A DNA stretch of 64,000 nt from assembly GCA_034096865.1 (NCBI GenBank), contig JAWQFJ010000606.1, forward strand, positions 1-64,000. Direction: 5' to 3'. Source of the DNA: Theodoxus fluviatilis (lineage: Eukaryota > Mollusca > Gastropoda > Cycloneritida > Neritidae). Numbering within the stretch: position 1 is the first letter of the stretch; each line of letters begins with the position of its first letter. Made by a program: the position numbers and the translations under genes. Positions 54,491-64,000 of this stretch are shown here, in pieces. The notes under the pieces are model-generated. The model did not search any database. It was given only the letters and a program-made list of their open reading frames with translations, and was not told where the DNA came from.

Positions 54491-57400
54491 AGCTTTGCTC
54501 ATCCGCCTGCATAGCTGTGTTCAGTGAAAACGGAGGGTGATGTGGACTCGAATAGACACGCCCCCTCAGCAAATATTTACGCGCCCGGCGTGACTATTGA
54601 AAAATATACAGTATACACACACACATGTATATAGTATGCGTGTCTGTCACCTCAAGGCTCCAGAAAGGGAAAAGCTACACAAAATCAGAGCACTTATTTG
54701 GAATCCGTGCATCTCAGATATTGTATTAGTTTAATTTTTTAAATAAGAAATATAATGATTGTGGAGCATTTTGCTCTTTGCAGACCACACATGCAGAATG
54801 TTGCTGTTTGTGGTGCAATCAGAGTGATCACAGCTATGTCCCTTTGACCAGGACTCCCAGGCATGCTGGGCAAAGAATGGGGTTTACCTGGATGTCCTCA
54901 AAGGCTGAGTGATCCATATTTTGTTCCATGTTGACGTACAAATTTATTTTGTGAATAACACGCTGTATTCAAGTAACAAACTGTAATAGCATTACGGAAC
55001 CATATGACACCTGGGTCAACATTGGGCACCTTGGGTTGTACAGAATAAATGTTGTATGGTCCTAATGCTTGCAAAACTTTCCTTGAAGCTTTTTCCTGGA
55101 GTCTTCAAGCGTCTCTTGTGTGTATTTTCCATGAGATGAAGTGAGTGAATGGAGTACTGCCACTGTGTCGTGGAAAGTTATCTAATAGCTATAATGCAGT
55201 TTTGCGATGCTGCACCTTCACCTCTCAGGGACGATGTAATCGCCCTGAGGGTGAAAGCTACTTGACACTTTTGAGTTTACAACTAAACTCAACTGCCACA
55301 CCTTGGGGGACACCAGAGATAAACAACAATGTCAACAACAAGTGAGAAAATAAACCACTGAATCTGGTACAAAAATAACAGTTTAATCAAGCACAAACTT
55401 CCCCCTCCTGCTCAGGGCAGTAAAGAGGGAACGCAAACAGCGCTCAAACAAAATGAAGACCAAGATCAACAACACAGTCTCGGCCCAGCAGAAACAAGAT
55501 GGCGCCGCTTCTGCTGTAAACAGAAAAAAGTAAACAACAATCCCAACAACCTCCCAGCAAAAGGTTCACCAATCTCAACTTCCAAGAAAAAGTCACAAGC
55601 AACAAAACACAACAACGTTACCGGCAACGTGTTTAAAGTTGACACTGTGATACAAGAAAACCACAACCTCCAACCAAACTCCTGTTTCACAAAACAGGGA
55701 AAAAGTTCCTTAAACTCCTCCAAAAACCCTCTCTTCCACCATTCGTTAAGAACGTCCCGGCCTGAACAACAATAATCCCTTAATAATAAAATTTCCCACA
55801 ACACTTCCAATCCCAGAGAGTACAAGCACACCACCTCTTCTCTTTTGCACTCTAAGTCCGCCAAATGGACTTAAATGAGAATAAAATATCCACAAAGGAA
55901 ACTCCTCCTTTAATTTCCCCACAATCCTAAATTGGAAGAAACATCAAAGTTCATTCCCGAACCCCACTTGAAATGTCCGCTCCCCTCTCCGAGGAAGTAA
56001 ACACAATCCCGAGCCCTGAGCAAAGCACGCTCAGCTATCAACAAACCCATAGGCCACACCCCCTTCACTCCCGCTCCACTCCAAGCAAGAGTAAACAATG
56101 GCCTGGCCTGACCCCAAGCCCAAAGGTCACACGCTAATAATAACACACTGTCTCTCCCTCCCCGCTCCAACCAATCAGAAACGTCCCCCACGCCAAGCCA
56201 CAGCACCGGCGACCGACTAGCACAGGTGAATGGGAAAGGGCAAAACGCTTGCAGGTTCTTGGCTCCTCCCACGGATCCAAGAGTAACACACACCCATTCA
56301 ACATAAAACTCCAAACACAGTAAGGTTATCCACGGCCGAGTCCAATCTGTCCCAGTGTGAAACACTTCATCCAACCTAGTGAACTAACCCTAGTGAATCA
56401 AATTATATCTCACACCGTTCCGTCGCAATGTCCCCCGTCGCGACACACTATAGCACTTTCTACACCTGCAGGCAAGAAAGCACGTAAGTTCGACCACCTT
56501 ACCCCCCCTCGGCTTTCTGTCCGAGTTCGAAATCCTCCCCCTGGGAATTCCACAGTCTGCTCCCGGAGCTAGACTAGGCTCACTACACGAGAAATACTTG
56601 CAACTCTGGACGCCCACGTTGAGGAACCAGTACCACCCAGTGCACTTGAAGAAACAGTACGTCGACCCGCGCCAGCGTTCCACCCGGCGTTGGAAAGTAG
56701 AGCTCTCGGAAACTCAGTGTAGACCGGTAGAGTCCCAGTCCACCATCCGTCACCATCCAAGTCAAAACGTCCGTCATCCGTAAGACTCAGCTACCCTAAA
56801 AAGCCTGTAACACAACGACCTGGACTAATAAGCTACTATTTTCATTTCCCCATAGACTCTTTCATAAAATTACTGGAAGTAGGGCGACCGCCCTCGACCC
56901 ACGTGTTCAGAGAAACCCTCTTACTTCCCTTCCCTTCCCCCGAGAACGCCTCGTTTAAACATCCCATCGTTAAAACGAGATTTCACAAATTTACAACCCA
57001 ATATAAAAGGAGTTTGTCCACTTCTATCAAAGAAAACGAGTCCCTTATTTTAGCTTACTCATTACTGTCCTGATAATCGAATTCTTTCCCGCCGTCACCC
57101 CAACGGTCATTTCCACATGGCGAATGAAAGAAACAAGAATTCGGCCTTACCCCAACAAGGCTGTGAAAACACGTCGACCAAATCCTCACACGTCCAGTTC
57201 AAGACTAATTCTTGGAATCTTCTTGGCTGGCTGTCCTAGCCCCCAAGACAAGACTTGCGAAGTCCAACACTCGCAACCAAACCACCCAGTGGTTTCCGAC
57301 TCGCAGAGCACCCAGCTCGCACGTCCTTCTCTTCATCCAACCTGATGAATAATAAATCTCGTTTCGCTTCTCCCAGGTCAAGAAACCTCCCTCGCGCGGT

Positions 57401-58050
57401 AGTGCGCATCCAATCAGGGAGCTTAATTCTCATTGACCCTCAGCCCGTGCTGGGTCAATCGGTAATCCCCTAGCAAAACACTCACTCCCCAGCCCGCACT
57501 CTCGCTGAGAAATTCCCGCCCAAGCTATAATGAACCCTGACCCTAACCGTCATTTGAGCGGAACGCGGTGTCACCTTAATTAATCACCCCCCTCATTATT
57601 CCCTCTAATCACAACCCGTGTCGCGTCACGCGACACACTGAAAGCTTTGGCAGAAGAATGGTACACAAGCTTAGACAGTTGTTGTTGCTGGTTCAGGATG
57701 CCTCTGGGGGGCACGTTGTCAGCCAGCTTGCAGAAAATGTTGCGTGTACGAAACATGTGGCAGTCTCTTTATTCTTTGGGCATCCGAATAACTGTTGCAG
57801 AAAGGTGGTCGCTTTCTTTCAGGGGCCCTCCCCCCAAAAAGAGTTTTCCTCTAACTGTCGCACATCGCTATCTCTGCTTGTGACGTCATCATATTGCGTA
57901 GTTCGACCTCATACACTCAAAGGGGGAACTCCAGAACCTCCTCAAACCTAAACGACCTCATCTGTCTTCTTACTTAAACCCAAAACAAATCCTGTATACA
58001 GAACAACGATAAACAGTGCAATGGGAACAAGTATCATTAATAAAGTGATG
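54491..58050. other. Anonymous repeat-rich region
   Basis: No coding region could be supported. Many short frames on both strands lack motifs. The base composition shifts to C-rich at 55,380-57,600. I looked for paired LTRs around the gypsy fragments and did not find any by eye. Confidence 0.4.
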
Positions 58051-58129
58051 TCATGCTTTCCTTTGGGTAACCTCTGCCCGGGTCACGAGGTCAGAGTCTG
58101 CCAAACCACTGTACATATCACTTAGATCC

Positions 58130-58885
58130 TTACAGGAAGCGTGATGGTGGCACCACACGCCGATCTCGTTGAGTGGATGTTTGCTCATCCTCTTGGGTCT
58201 CTCCATCGTAGCTCTCACCTTCCGAGGATGACCCAAGGCTCTCGTCTCTCTCCCGTTGTTCCTCACCGGTGTCAAGGGAGGCAGGCTGTCGGCAGGGTGA
58301 CTGCCTCCAGGCAGTTGGAAGTTCCCCCAGATATTCGGGCGATTCTGTGAGACGCTGCTTCAGTGCCTGGAAGGCGTCTTCACACTCTGTGCTCCATCGG
58401 AAAGGGGCAGCGATATCTGAGAAGCCCCGCACAAATCGGAGGTAGTAGTTGCAGAAGCCCAGAAAGCTGTTGACTTCTGTTATGCTCCTTGGTCTAGGCC
58501 AGTATTGCACGGTGTGAACTTTAGCAGGGTCAGTGTGGATGCCATTGGCTCCTACAATGTGGCCTAGAAAGACGACCTCTTTTTGAAATAGCTGACACTT
58601 CTGGGGATGGAGCTTGAGACCGGCCTCTTTCAGCCGTTGAAACACTGCCTCCTGGTCAAGTGTCGGTGCGTATACGATGACGTCATCCAGGTAGACGAGG
58701 ACGCCCTTCTGTAAAAGGTCTTGGAGCACTGTCTCCATGAGACGCTCGAAGGTGGCCGGCACATTGCACAGTCCGAAAGGCATCGCCGAGAACTGCTAAA
58801 ACCCTCTGTCCATACAGAAGGCTGTCTTCTCTTGATCCCCTGGTTCAACTTATACCTGTCTGTGACGTACCTACCCTCCACTTTA
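58130..58885 (-). mobile_element. Ty3/gypsy pol fragment (RT) joined to pol C-terminus
   Basis: Minus strand. RT motifs include MPFGLCNVPATFERLM, the YLDD active site, FLGHIV and FLGFCNYYLRFV. Similarity extends upstream to about 58,885 through at least two in-frame stop codons. After ALKQRLTESP the frame jumps to an acidic tail ending VVPPSRFL, so the RNase H and integrase parts are deleted. Dead copy. Confidence 0.88.
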
Positions 58886-60504
58886 ATTTACTCGATTTGT
58901 AAATTCTTCTTTCTTCTCTTGGTCTAGGGGTATGCGTGAAGGGGGGTCACACTATATAATTCATTCTCTCCCTCTCTCTCACTGTTCACATAACATGACA
59001 CAGTGTACGTTAATGATTTTCTTTAATAAAGTTAAATCATGAAACAAGATGAATTTTATAATCCAAAGAATAGAGTCAATCACTCAAATTAGTCAGTCTA
59101 CCTTCAGACTGAACGTGTAGAGTTACTCTCTCTACACCAACCCAAAGAATACAATTTCAAGGCAACTGTATACGATCAGTCATTGAACCAAAGTCAATCT
59201 ACTTCTCAGAATACTTAGAGGTGTGTTTCCTCTAAACGACAATGAACTTGACTTCAGCAGGTTAATCAAAAGTCTCTTACGTAGACACGATGGGCGACGC
59301 TATTTCAGGGTTCAAAAGTCATTTGAAGTGTACTTACAAGAGAGTCTTGCCACGTTGCCGTGTGACGCTAATTCAGAAGCGCGTCACAGATGAAGTTTGT
59401 CCAAGAATACTGGTCTTTCAGACCCAACACATACACTCTCGCTCTCCAGGCTACTCCTGGGAAGAAGCGAGCTCAAAAGGCCATAGACATTGGTGTGTAT
59501 CTACACACAGTGACACACCACTTGACACTCACTCAGCCAGAATTTCCTCTTTGACTGAGGGAAAACGTCTTGCGACGAAAATAGCGGCAGGATTCTGTGA
59601 GGATCGATCGCTCCTCCTGAAGTAGGGACTCTGTTCTTCAATCGGCACTCAGATGATTGATGGGGAATCGGTCCTTAAAGGATTTCTTCTACTTGTTCCA
59701 GCTGCAACACGTAGCTGCGTCTATTCGATCTGGACTTGTACAGTTATAGTCCAACTGGATGTGCGCACACATAGAATTTCTGCTCTTAGTATAACAGTCA
59801 GATGATCGACGAATTCGGACTTTGCGGGAGTTCATTCACGTGTCTCTTTTCAACACGGAGTTTTTCACAATTAGACAGACCACGTCTGTTCAGCTCGCAA
59901 GCTTAACCGCCCACTCAATGGGTTACTATCCTTGTGATACAGGATTCTTGAGAGATTCTTTTACATGTTGTCCCTGCACACGGAGTGGCAATTCTTCTTC
60001 TTAGACAATCACGTCTTTCCCGGCTCTCAGCCTAAGTGCACACTGAATCTCACTCGCTCCTGCCTCGTCTAAAGAATCATAACAAAGCATACTCTTGACC
60101 AGCCTCAACCAATCAGATTGTCAGGAATAGCGTCAGTATCCTAGTTTACTCTGAGCTGGTCGTTGCAGCATTGCGCCAAACGTTGGATTTTAAAATCTAG
60201 ACATAACCCAGACAAAAGTTCACAGGTCAGACTGCTACGTCCAGCCAGTCTTGCATAGTTTGAAACAAGGCAGAAAATGAGGACAACGGTTTGGCATTCC
60301 CAGACAACAGAGCAGGGGGAAAAAGCTTCCAGTCCACCTGACCTAGCGCTGCACTCAGCCCAAAAATAGGACGCCGTCACGTAGGCGTTCTCCCCAGCTC
60401 TGTTAACGGCTTCAGCAGCTAACAGCCAACTCGATCGCTTTTTCAAAAACGCATTGGGAATAAAATACAAGATAGACATGTTACAAAACTACACAAAAAA
60501 TAAA
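58886..60504. other. Insertion body between gypsy fragments
   Basis: About 1.6 kb with no convincing coding region, lying between the 3' RT part and the 5' RT part of the broken gypsy copy. Begins (minus strand) with the SINE-like head at 60,505-60,585. Confidence 0.45.
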
Positions 60505-60585
60505 AACAGGGGGCTTGAACCGCCACACTGTCAGTACTCACTCTTCAAGTCCAGGGTGCTAAACCACTTAGCTCCCGGCTTGCGA
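60505..60585 (-). mobile_element. tRNA-derived SINE head
   Basis: The reverse complement reads GCCGGGAGCTAAGTGGTTTA GCACCCTGGACTTGAAG ..GCGGTTCAAGCCCCC: an A box and a B box in tRNA spacing with a long-variable-arm (Ser/Leu-like) look. Not a canonical tRNA. It cuts the gypsy RT frame. Confidence 0.6.
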
Positions 60586-61030
60586 GGGGAATAGGCCCTG
60601 GGGCCTGCTTGATAGGATTCGCTGTTCCTACGTCAATGGTGTGACGTACAAGGCCTGTCCGACCATCGTCGTGCTCTGTCAATGAGAAGACTCCCCGGTG
60701 GGCACGTAGCATGACACCAAGTCGGGTCCGGTCCGTGGCGTCCAGTACCTGGCTCCCCTCCTCCATGACAGTCTGTAGGGCTTCCGGGAGGGTCACGGTC
60801 AGGTCACCTTCCGTCTGTCCCATCTGCTTCCGTACCTCTGAAAGGTGCGTTGAGTTTGCTCTCGCACCTCCAACACTCTCAAACTGTATTGAGTGTCCGT
60901 CAAGAGTCAGGAGAGCACGTCCCCAGTCCATCACTCCTGAATGTTCATGAAGGAAATCTACTCCCAGGATGGCGTCTTTTACGCCGTCTGCAATCTGGGT
61001 GACATTTTCTATGTGGATTCTTTGAACATG
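60576..61030 (-). mobile_element. Ty3/gypsy protease-RT junction fragment
   Basis: Minus strand: ILGVDFLHEH (end of the aspartic protease), LTLDG, then MLRAHRGVFSLTEHDDGRTG and IDVGTANPIKQAP, the N-terminus of RT. The frame ends in the SINE head. Protease active site and gag are not present. Confidence 0.82.
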
Positions 61031-63718
61031 TGTACAGCTCTTTCTGCGAGGCCAATTAAAGCTAGACAACAGGGCGAAACCAGCACATGGGATAATTATT
61101 CCTTCCCTCTCCCAAAGAGGTTCTGCAGATGTGCCAACACCCAAGTAGCATTTTCACCCCTCTCCCTGAGTAGCACGTTCACCCCTTCTCGTATTGGGAA
61201 CTACAGTATTCCAGAGCCTTCTCGTTCACTACCTCTCTAGTTGCCTTATCAGTGTTCTTGTAGATAGTGTTGCATGACAAGGGTCAAGTTGTCTGACTTG
61301 AGAGGGTGTCTAAGGGTTACTCATCACCGTCCTGCAACATTCAGTCACCTTGCGTGCTAACAAAGGTGAAGAGGACAACGCAGATAAGTGGGGAGGTTTG
61401 ATTACAAGAAAGACTTTAATAATAATTAATAATGGGTCATTATTCTAACTCTGATTAACCAAATAAAAGTACAACACATTAATATCACGGTTTAGCCAGC
61501 CAGCCTTTCACCCTATTTTCACTTATCTGAGGGTAGAAATCATTTTAGAGTCAGAAGTGAGAAAATGCCATGGAATTGTTGACCTTGGCCGTTTTCAGTG
61601 GAGGGTGACTCTTTGACGTTAAAGGGTGACAACTGATGAGCAGGATGGCCCTCGCCCCCTCCCCCCCCACCACAACCACCACCACGCCCCCCATGTCCTT
61701 GTGATGGAATATTAGTGGCATCCTGGGGGTCTACAGTGTTAGGAGCTATAGGAATTTCTCCTTTTGCTGACTTGAACACAGTCTGAGCACATGAACATGG
61801 GAGATATTGATTGATTGATATATGCTTTATTTATCAAGGATGAAATCTGTCTAATTGTCCTTGCTCATAAAGACATGAAAATCATGAACAGATAAGAAAA
61901 AATTCGCAGTAGCTCATCTGTGTACAAAAGTTGGTAAGGTTATTTACAATATATCAGCAGGGACAATAATTCGAAAAAACGGCAAGTGCCGTAAGGAGAT
62001 TTGTACTTCCCTACAGCCAGCCGCAACTGTTGACAGCAAATCCTTCAGAAAGTCCGCACACAGTGAAGACTGAGGAGAGCACCAGAGTCGTACATCCAAA
62101 CGCTCCAGCGAACAGTCGAAAAGTGGTGGCACGTGGCCAGTTCATGGAGTCTATGCGCAGGTGCAGGAAACGTGGAGAGTTGCCTCCCTTTCACTGGCCA
62201 TGACGTTATAGATGGAGCCATTTCATTGGCTTGGTCTGATGGCCATGTGTGGTGGGATGATTTTGCAAATCTTTTTTCGGGGTGAAAAGGTCATATACCT
62301 AAGTGTTGTCTACTGGTAAGTATGTCAGGAAAACATAGAAATTATTTGAAATTTCTTTTTAAAATGTTTTGAAAATAGTCTCTTTTTTCTCTCTCTCTCT
62401 CTGCGCCTCCGCGCCTCCCTCAGCCCTGTCACACTTCAAGACACAAGCCCCACAGCCAGCAGGGGCTGACAAACCCAGGCACTGCATCTCCCTTGGCTTG
62501 TCCTCTCTCTCCACTTTCACTTGCACTTTGACTCTCACTCTGTCTCTGACTCTGTCTCTGACTCTGTGAAGATCAAACACGAGGTTGACCGTTTGCCAGT
62601 ATGTTTTATTCCTGAGTGACGTCACATGTCTTTTTCCCGCAAGAGTGCTCATTGCACCAAGGGACATAATCCAACACTCTCCCTTCTAAGTTTTAACATG
62701 GTTAACATAAAACAACACTTTCACATGTCAAAAACAAGGGACTGCCACGGCACTAAAATAAAAGTCTAAAACACGGTGAGGTTTTGATGGCCGCGTATAA
62801 TGCAAAGCAAATACAAAACATTAGAAGGTAAAATAACGCAAATTTTCGGCTAAATAGCCTTCATCAGGCGCACAAATAAAACTTACTGGAGGGCGGACAA
62901 AAGTAGAATCTTTTTTTTTTCTTTTTTCTAATTGTGTCAGGACAGGCACAGCCTTCACAAGCACCCTTGCAGTCAATGCATTATGGTGCATTAACTGGGC
63001 ATTGATGTACAACACCACCCCAGGATTACCTTTGCAGCCTTCTGCAAGTCACCTTGGATTCAAAGTGACTCTCAACGCCCATTAAACTTCCTTCTTTAGT
63101 GGTGAAGAGAGTCACAAAAAATCAAAGATACACTTACAACTTTGATATGCATACCAGTATATACTTAAAACAAAAGAACATGGGGGGGAAATCAACACAA
63201 GAGATTCCATGCCTCATGTACAGACCACAGACTCCCATGAAGCAAAGTTTATCGACCTACAAAGCAACCAGACTTCAATTGTGAACAAGGAAAGGAAGGC
63301 CAGCAGTTATTGCAGGTTCACAGACCAAGTTATGCTCACTTACATCTATTGTGTTATCTGAAGTAGAAAAAACCTCCACCTTCAGGGATGAGTGCAAGCA
63401 AGAGACTTAGAATTCATCTCTGTCGATTAGAACTGTACAGTTTAGAAAAAGGCAAAGTAGGATGATGCTAGATCACCCATCACCACTACCATCACCATCG
63501 TTATCTTGAAGATGCATGACGAAAAGTAAATGGTTGGAAGCTTAAAAAACTTCCAGGAAATAATTAAAAGCATTGTCAACAACAGTTCTACACTCAAAAG
63601 GTGACAATGCTATGTTGCAGACCACAGAACATCCTGATTCATATGTCTATTCCCTTTATTCACAGCTTTGGTAGGTAAAGGGGGAGTGGCTGGCTTGTGC
63701 ACATTGCTTCACGAAGAC
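61031..63718. other. Repeat-rich intergenic region
   Basis: No gene supported. Poly-C/CCACCACC tract near 61,660-61,690, CTCT tract near 62,385-62,402. A segment at 62,570-62,690 ending ATCCAACACTCTCCCTTC looks like an LTR end, but its partner was not found. Confidence 0.4.
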
Positions 63719-63722
63719 TTAA

Positions 63723-64000
63723 CTCATTCGCGGCGCGTAGGCTCAATAGAGCCTACCACATTAGCATATTTTTGCCCCCTTACAACAAAGAAAATATGGT
63801 TTAGGGAACTAGTCTAGTCTTGAATTCGTCTCTATACTATAGTTTGCCAGCTTTAGATCAACACACAGATCTTTCCCAGCCAGACCATAGCCTTTATCAG
63901 CAATGCACTACGAGGCGCGAAGTAAACAGTAATAATGGCGGCGTAGTGTCGATCGCAGCGCGAGGATGGGGGAGCGAGTGGAAATTGCTATAGAGGAGGG
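63723..64000 (+). mobile_element. Possible piggyBac-like element 4, left end
   Basis: TTAA at 63,719-63,722 followed by CTCATTCGCGGCGCG and a hairpin GTAGGCTCAATAGAGCCTAC, a layout like TTAA element 2. An ATG at 63,966 opens an acidic frame (MGERVEIAIEE) running off the window, as expected for a transposase start. The right end is outside the window. Confidence 0.45.

Noticed and set aside
55466..57473. Several 60-150-codon frames in the C-rich region
   Set aside because: No motifs, overlapping on both strands, no splice context.
60505..60585. Functional tRNA gene
   Set aside because: A and B boxes present but stems do not pair as a full cloverleaf; it is inserted in a gypsy frame, so a SINE head is likelier. 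The same holds for 46,080-46,142.
62359..62667. 102-codon minus-strand Arg/Val frame
   Set aside because: CTCT/CACTTTG-type low complexity; no domain.
61031..62700. LTR pair for the gypsy fragments
   Set aside because: No matching direct repeats recognised on both sides by eye.

Overview
This is an animal nuclear genome window, most likely from a mollusc (probably a gastropod). The evidence is a metazoan gene with long GT-AG introns, many DNA transposons with KZF or BED-like zinc fingers, piggyBac-like TTAA elements, LINE and Ty3/gypsy fragments, tRNA-derived SINE heads, and a dispersed element starting TGACTCACATGC that I associate with molluscan genomes (from memory, not searched). No bacterial genes, operons or CRISPR arrays are present. 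Most long open frames are frames through tandem repeats.

The backbone is one host gene on the + strand, TTI1 (TELO2-interacting protein 1, a HEAT-repeat subunit of the TELO2-TTI1-TTI2 complex that stabilises PIKK kinases). I assembled 18 exons between 13,688 and 52,230. Every junction is GT-AG and the codon phase is consistent across all 17 introns. The exons cover roughly residue 220 of the human protein to the C-terminal part. The N-terminal exons are not visible, one conserved segment near the C-terminus is missing, and the last exon may carry a frame problem at a G run.

Left of TTI1, 1,378-5,110 (- strand) holds an intact six-exon, ~996-codon gene that looks transposon-encoded. It is flanked by repeated CpG-rich motifs that resemble subterminal transposase-binding sites. 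Further right are an orphan exon-like frame (8,852-9,069), an ~880-bp foldback palindrome (9,473-10,355) and a 2.9-kb hAT-like element with a site duplication (10,550-13,430).

The TTI1 introns are full of minisatellites, many placed directly against splice sites. Acceptor-side arrays (units of 84, 69, 70 and 39 bp) carry a copy of the 3' splice site in each unit, and some include the first bases of the exon. Donor-side arrays (36 and 45 bp) repeat the 5' splice site. The 69-bp array has 52 units and ends exactly at the real acceptor. Eight of ten arrays have a period divisible by three, and all three acceptor-side arrays with such periods are open in the TTI1 frame. I regard this as the most unusual system in the window. 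Introns also hold a Mutator-like element (26,219-28,041), three TTAA-flanked elements, a zinc-finger element inside a GA-rich array (48,741-49,590), two full copies of the TGACTCACATGC element and a LINE fragment.

Right of TTI1 (52.3-64 kb) is a repeat graveyard: LINE pieces, a broken Ty3/gypsy pol split by a SINE-headed insertion, anonymous repeats, and possibly the 5' end of a piggyBac-like element at the right edge.
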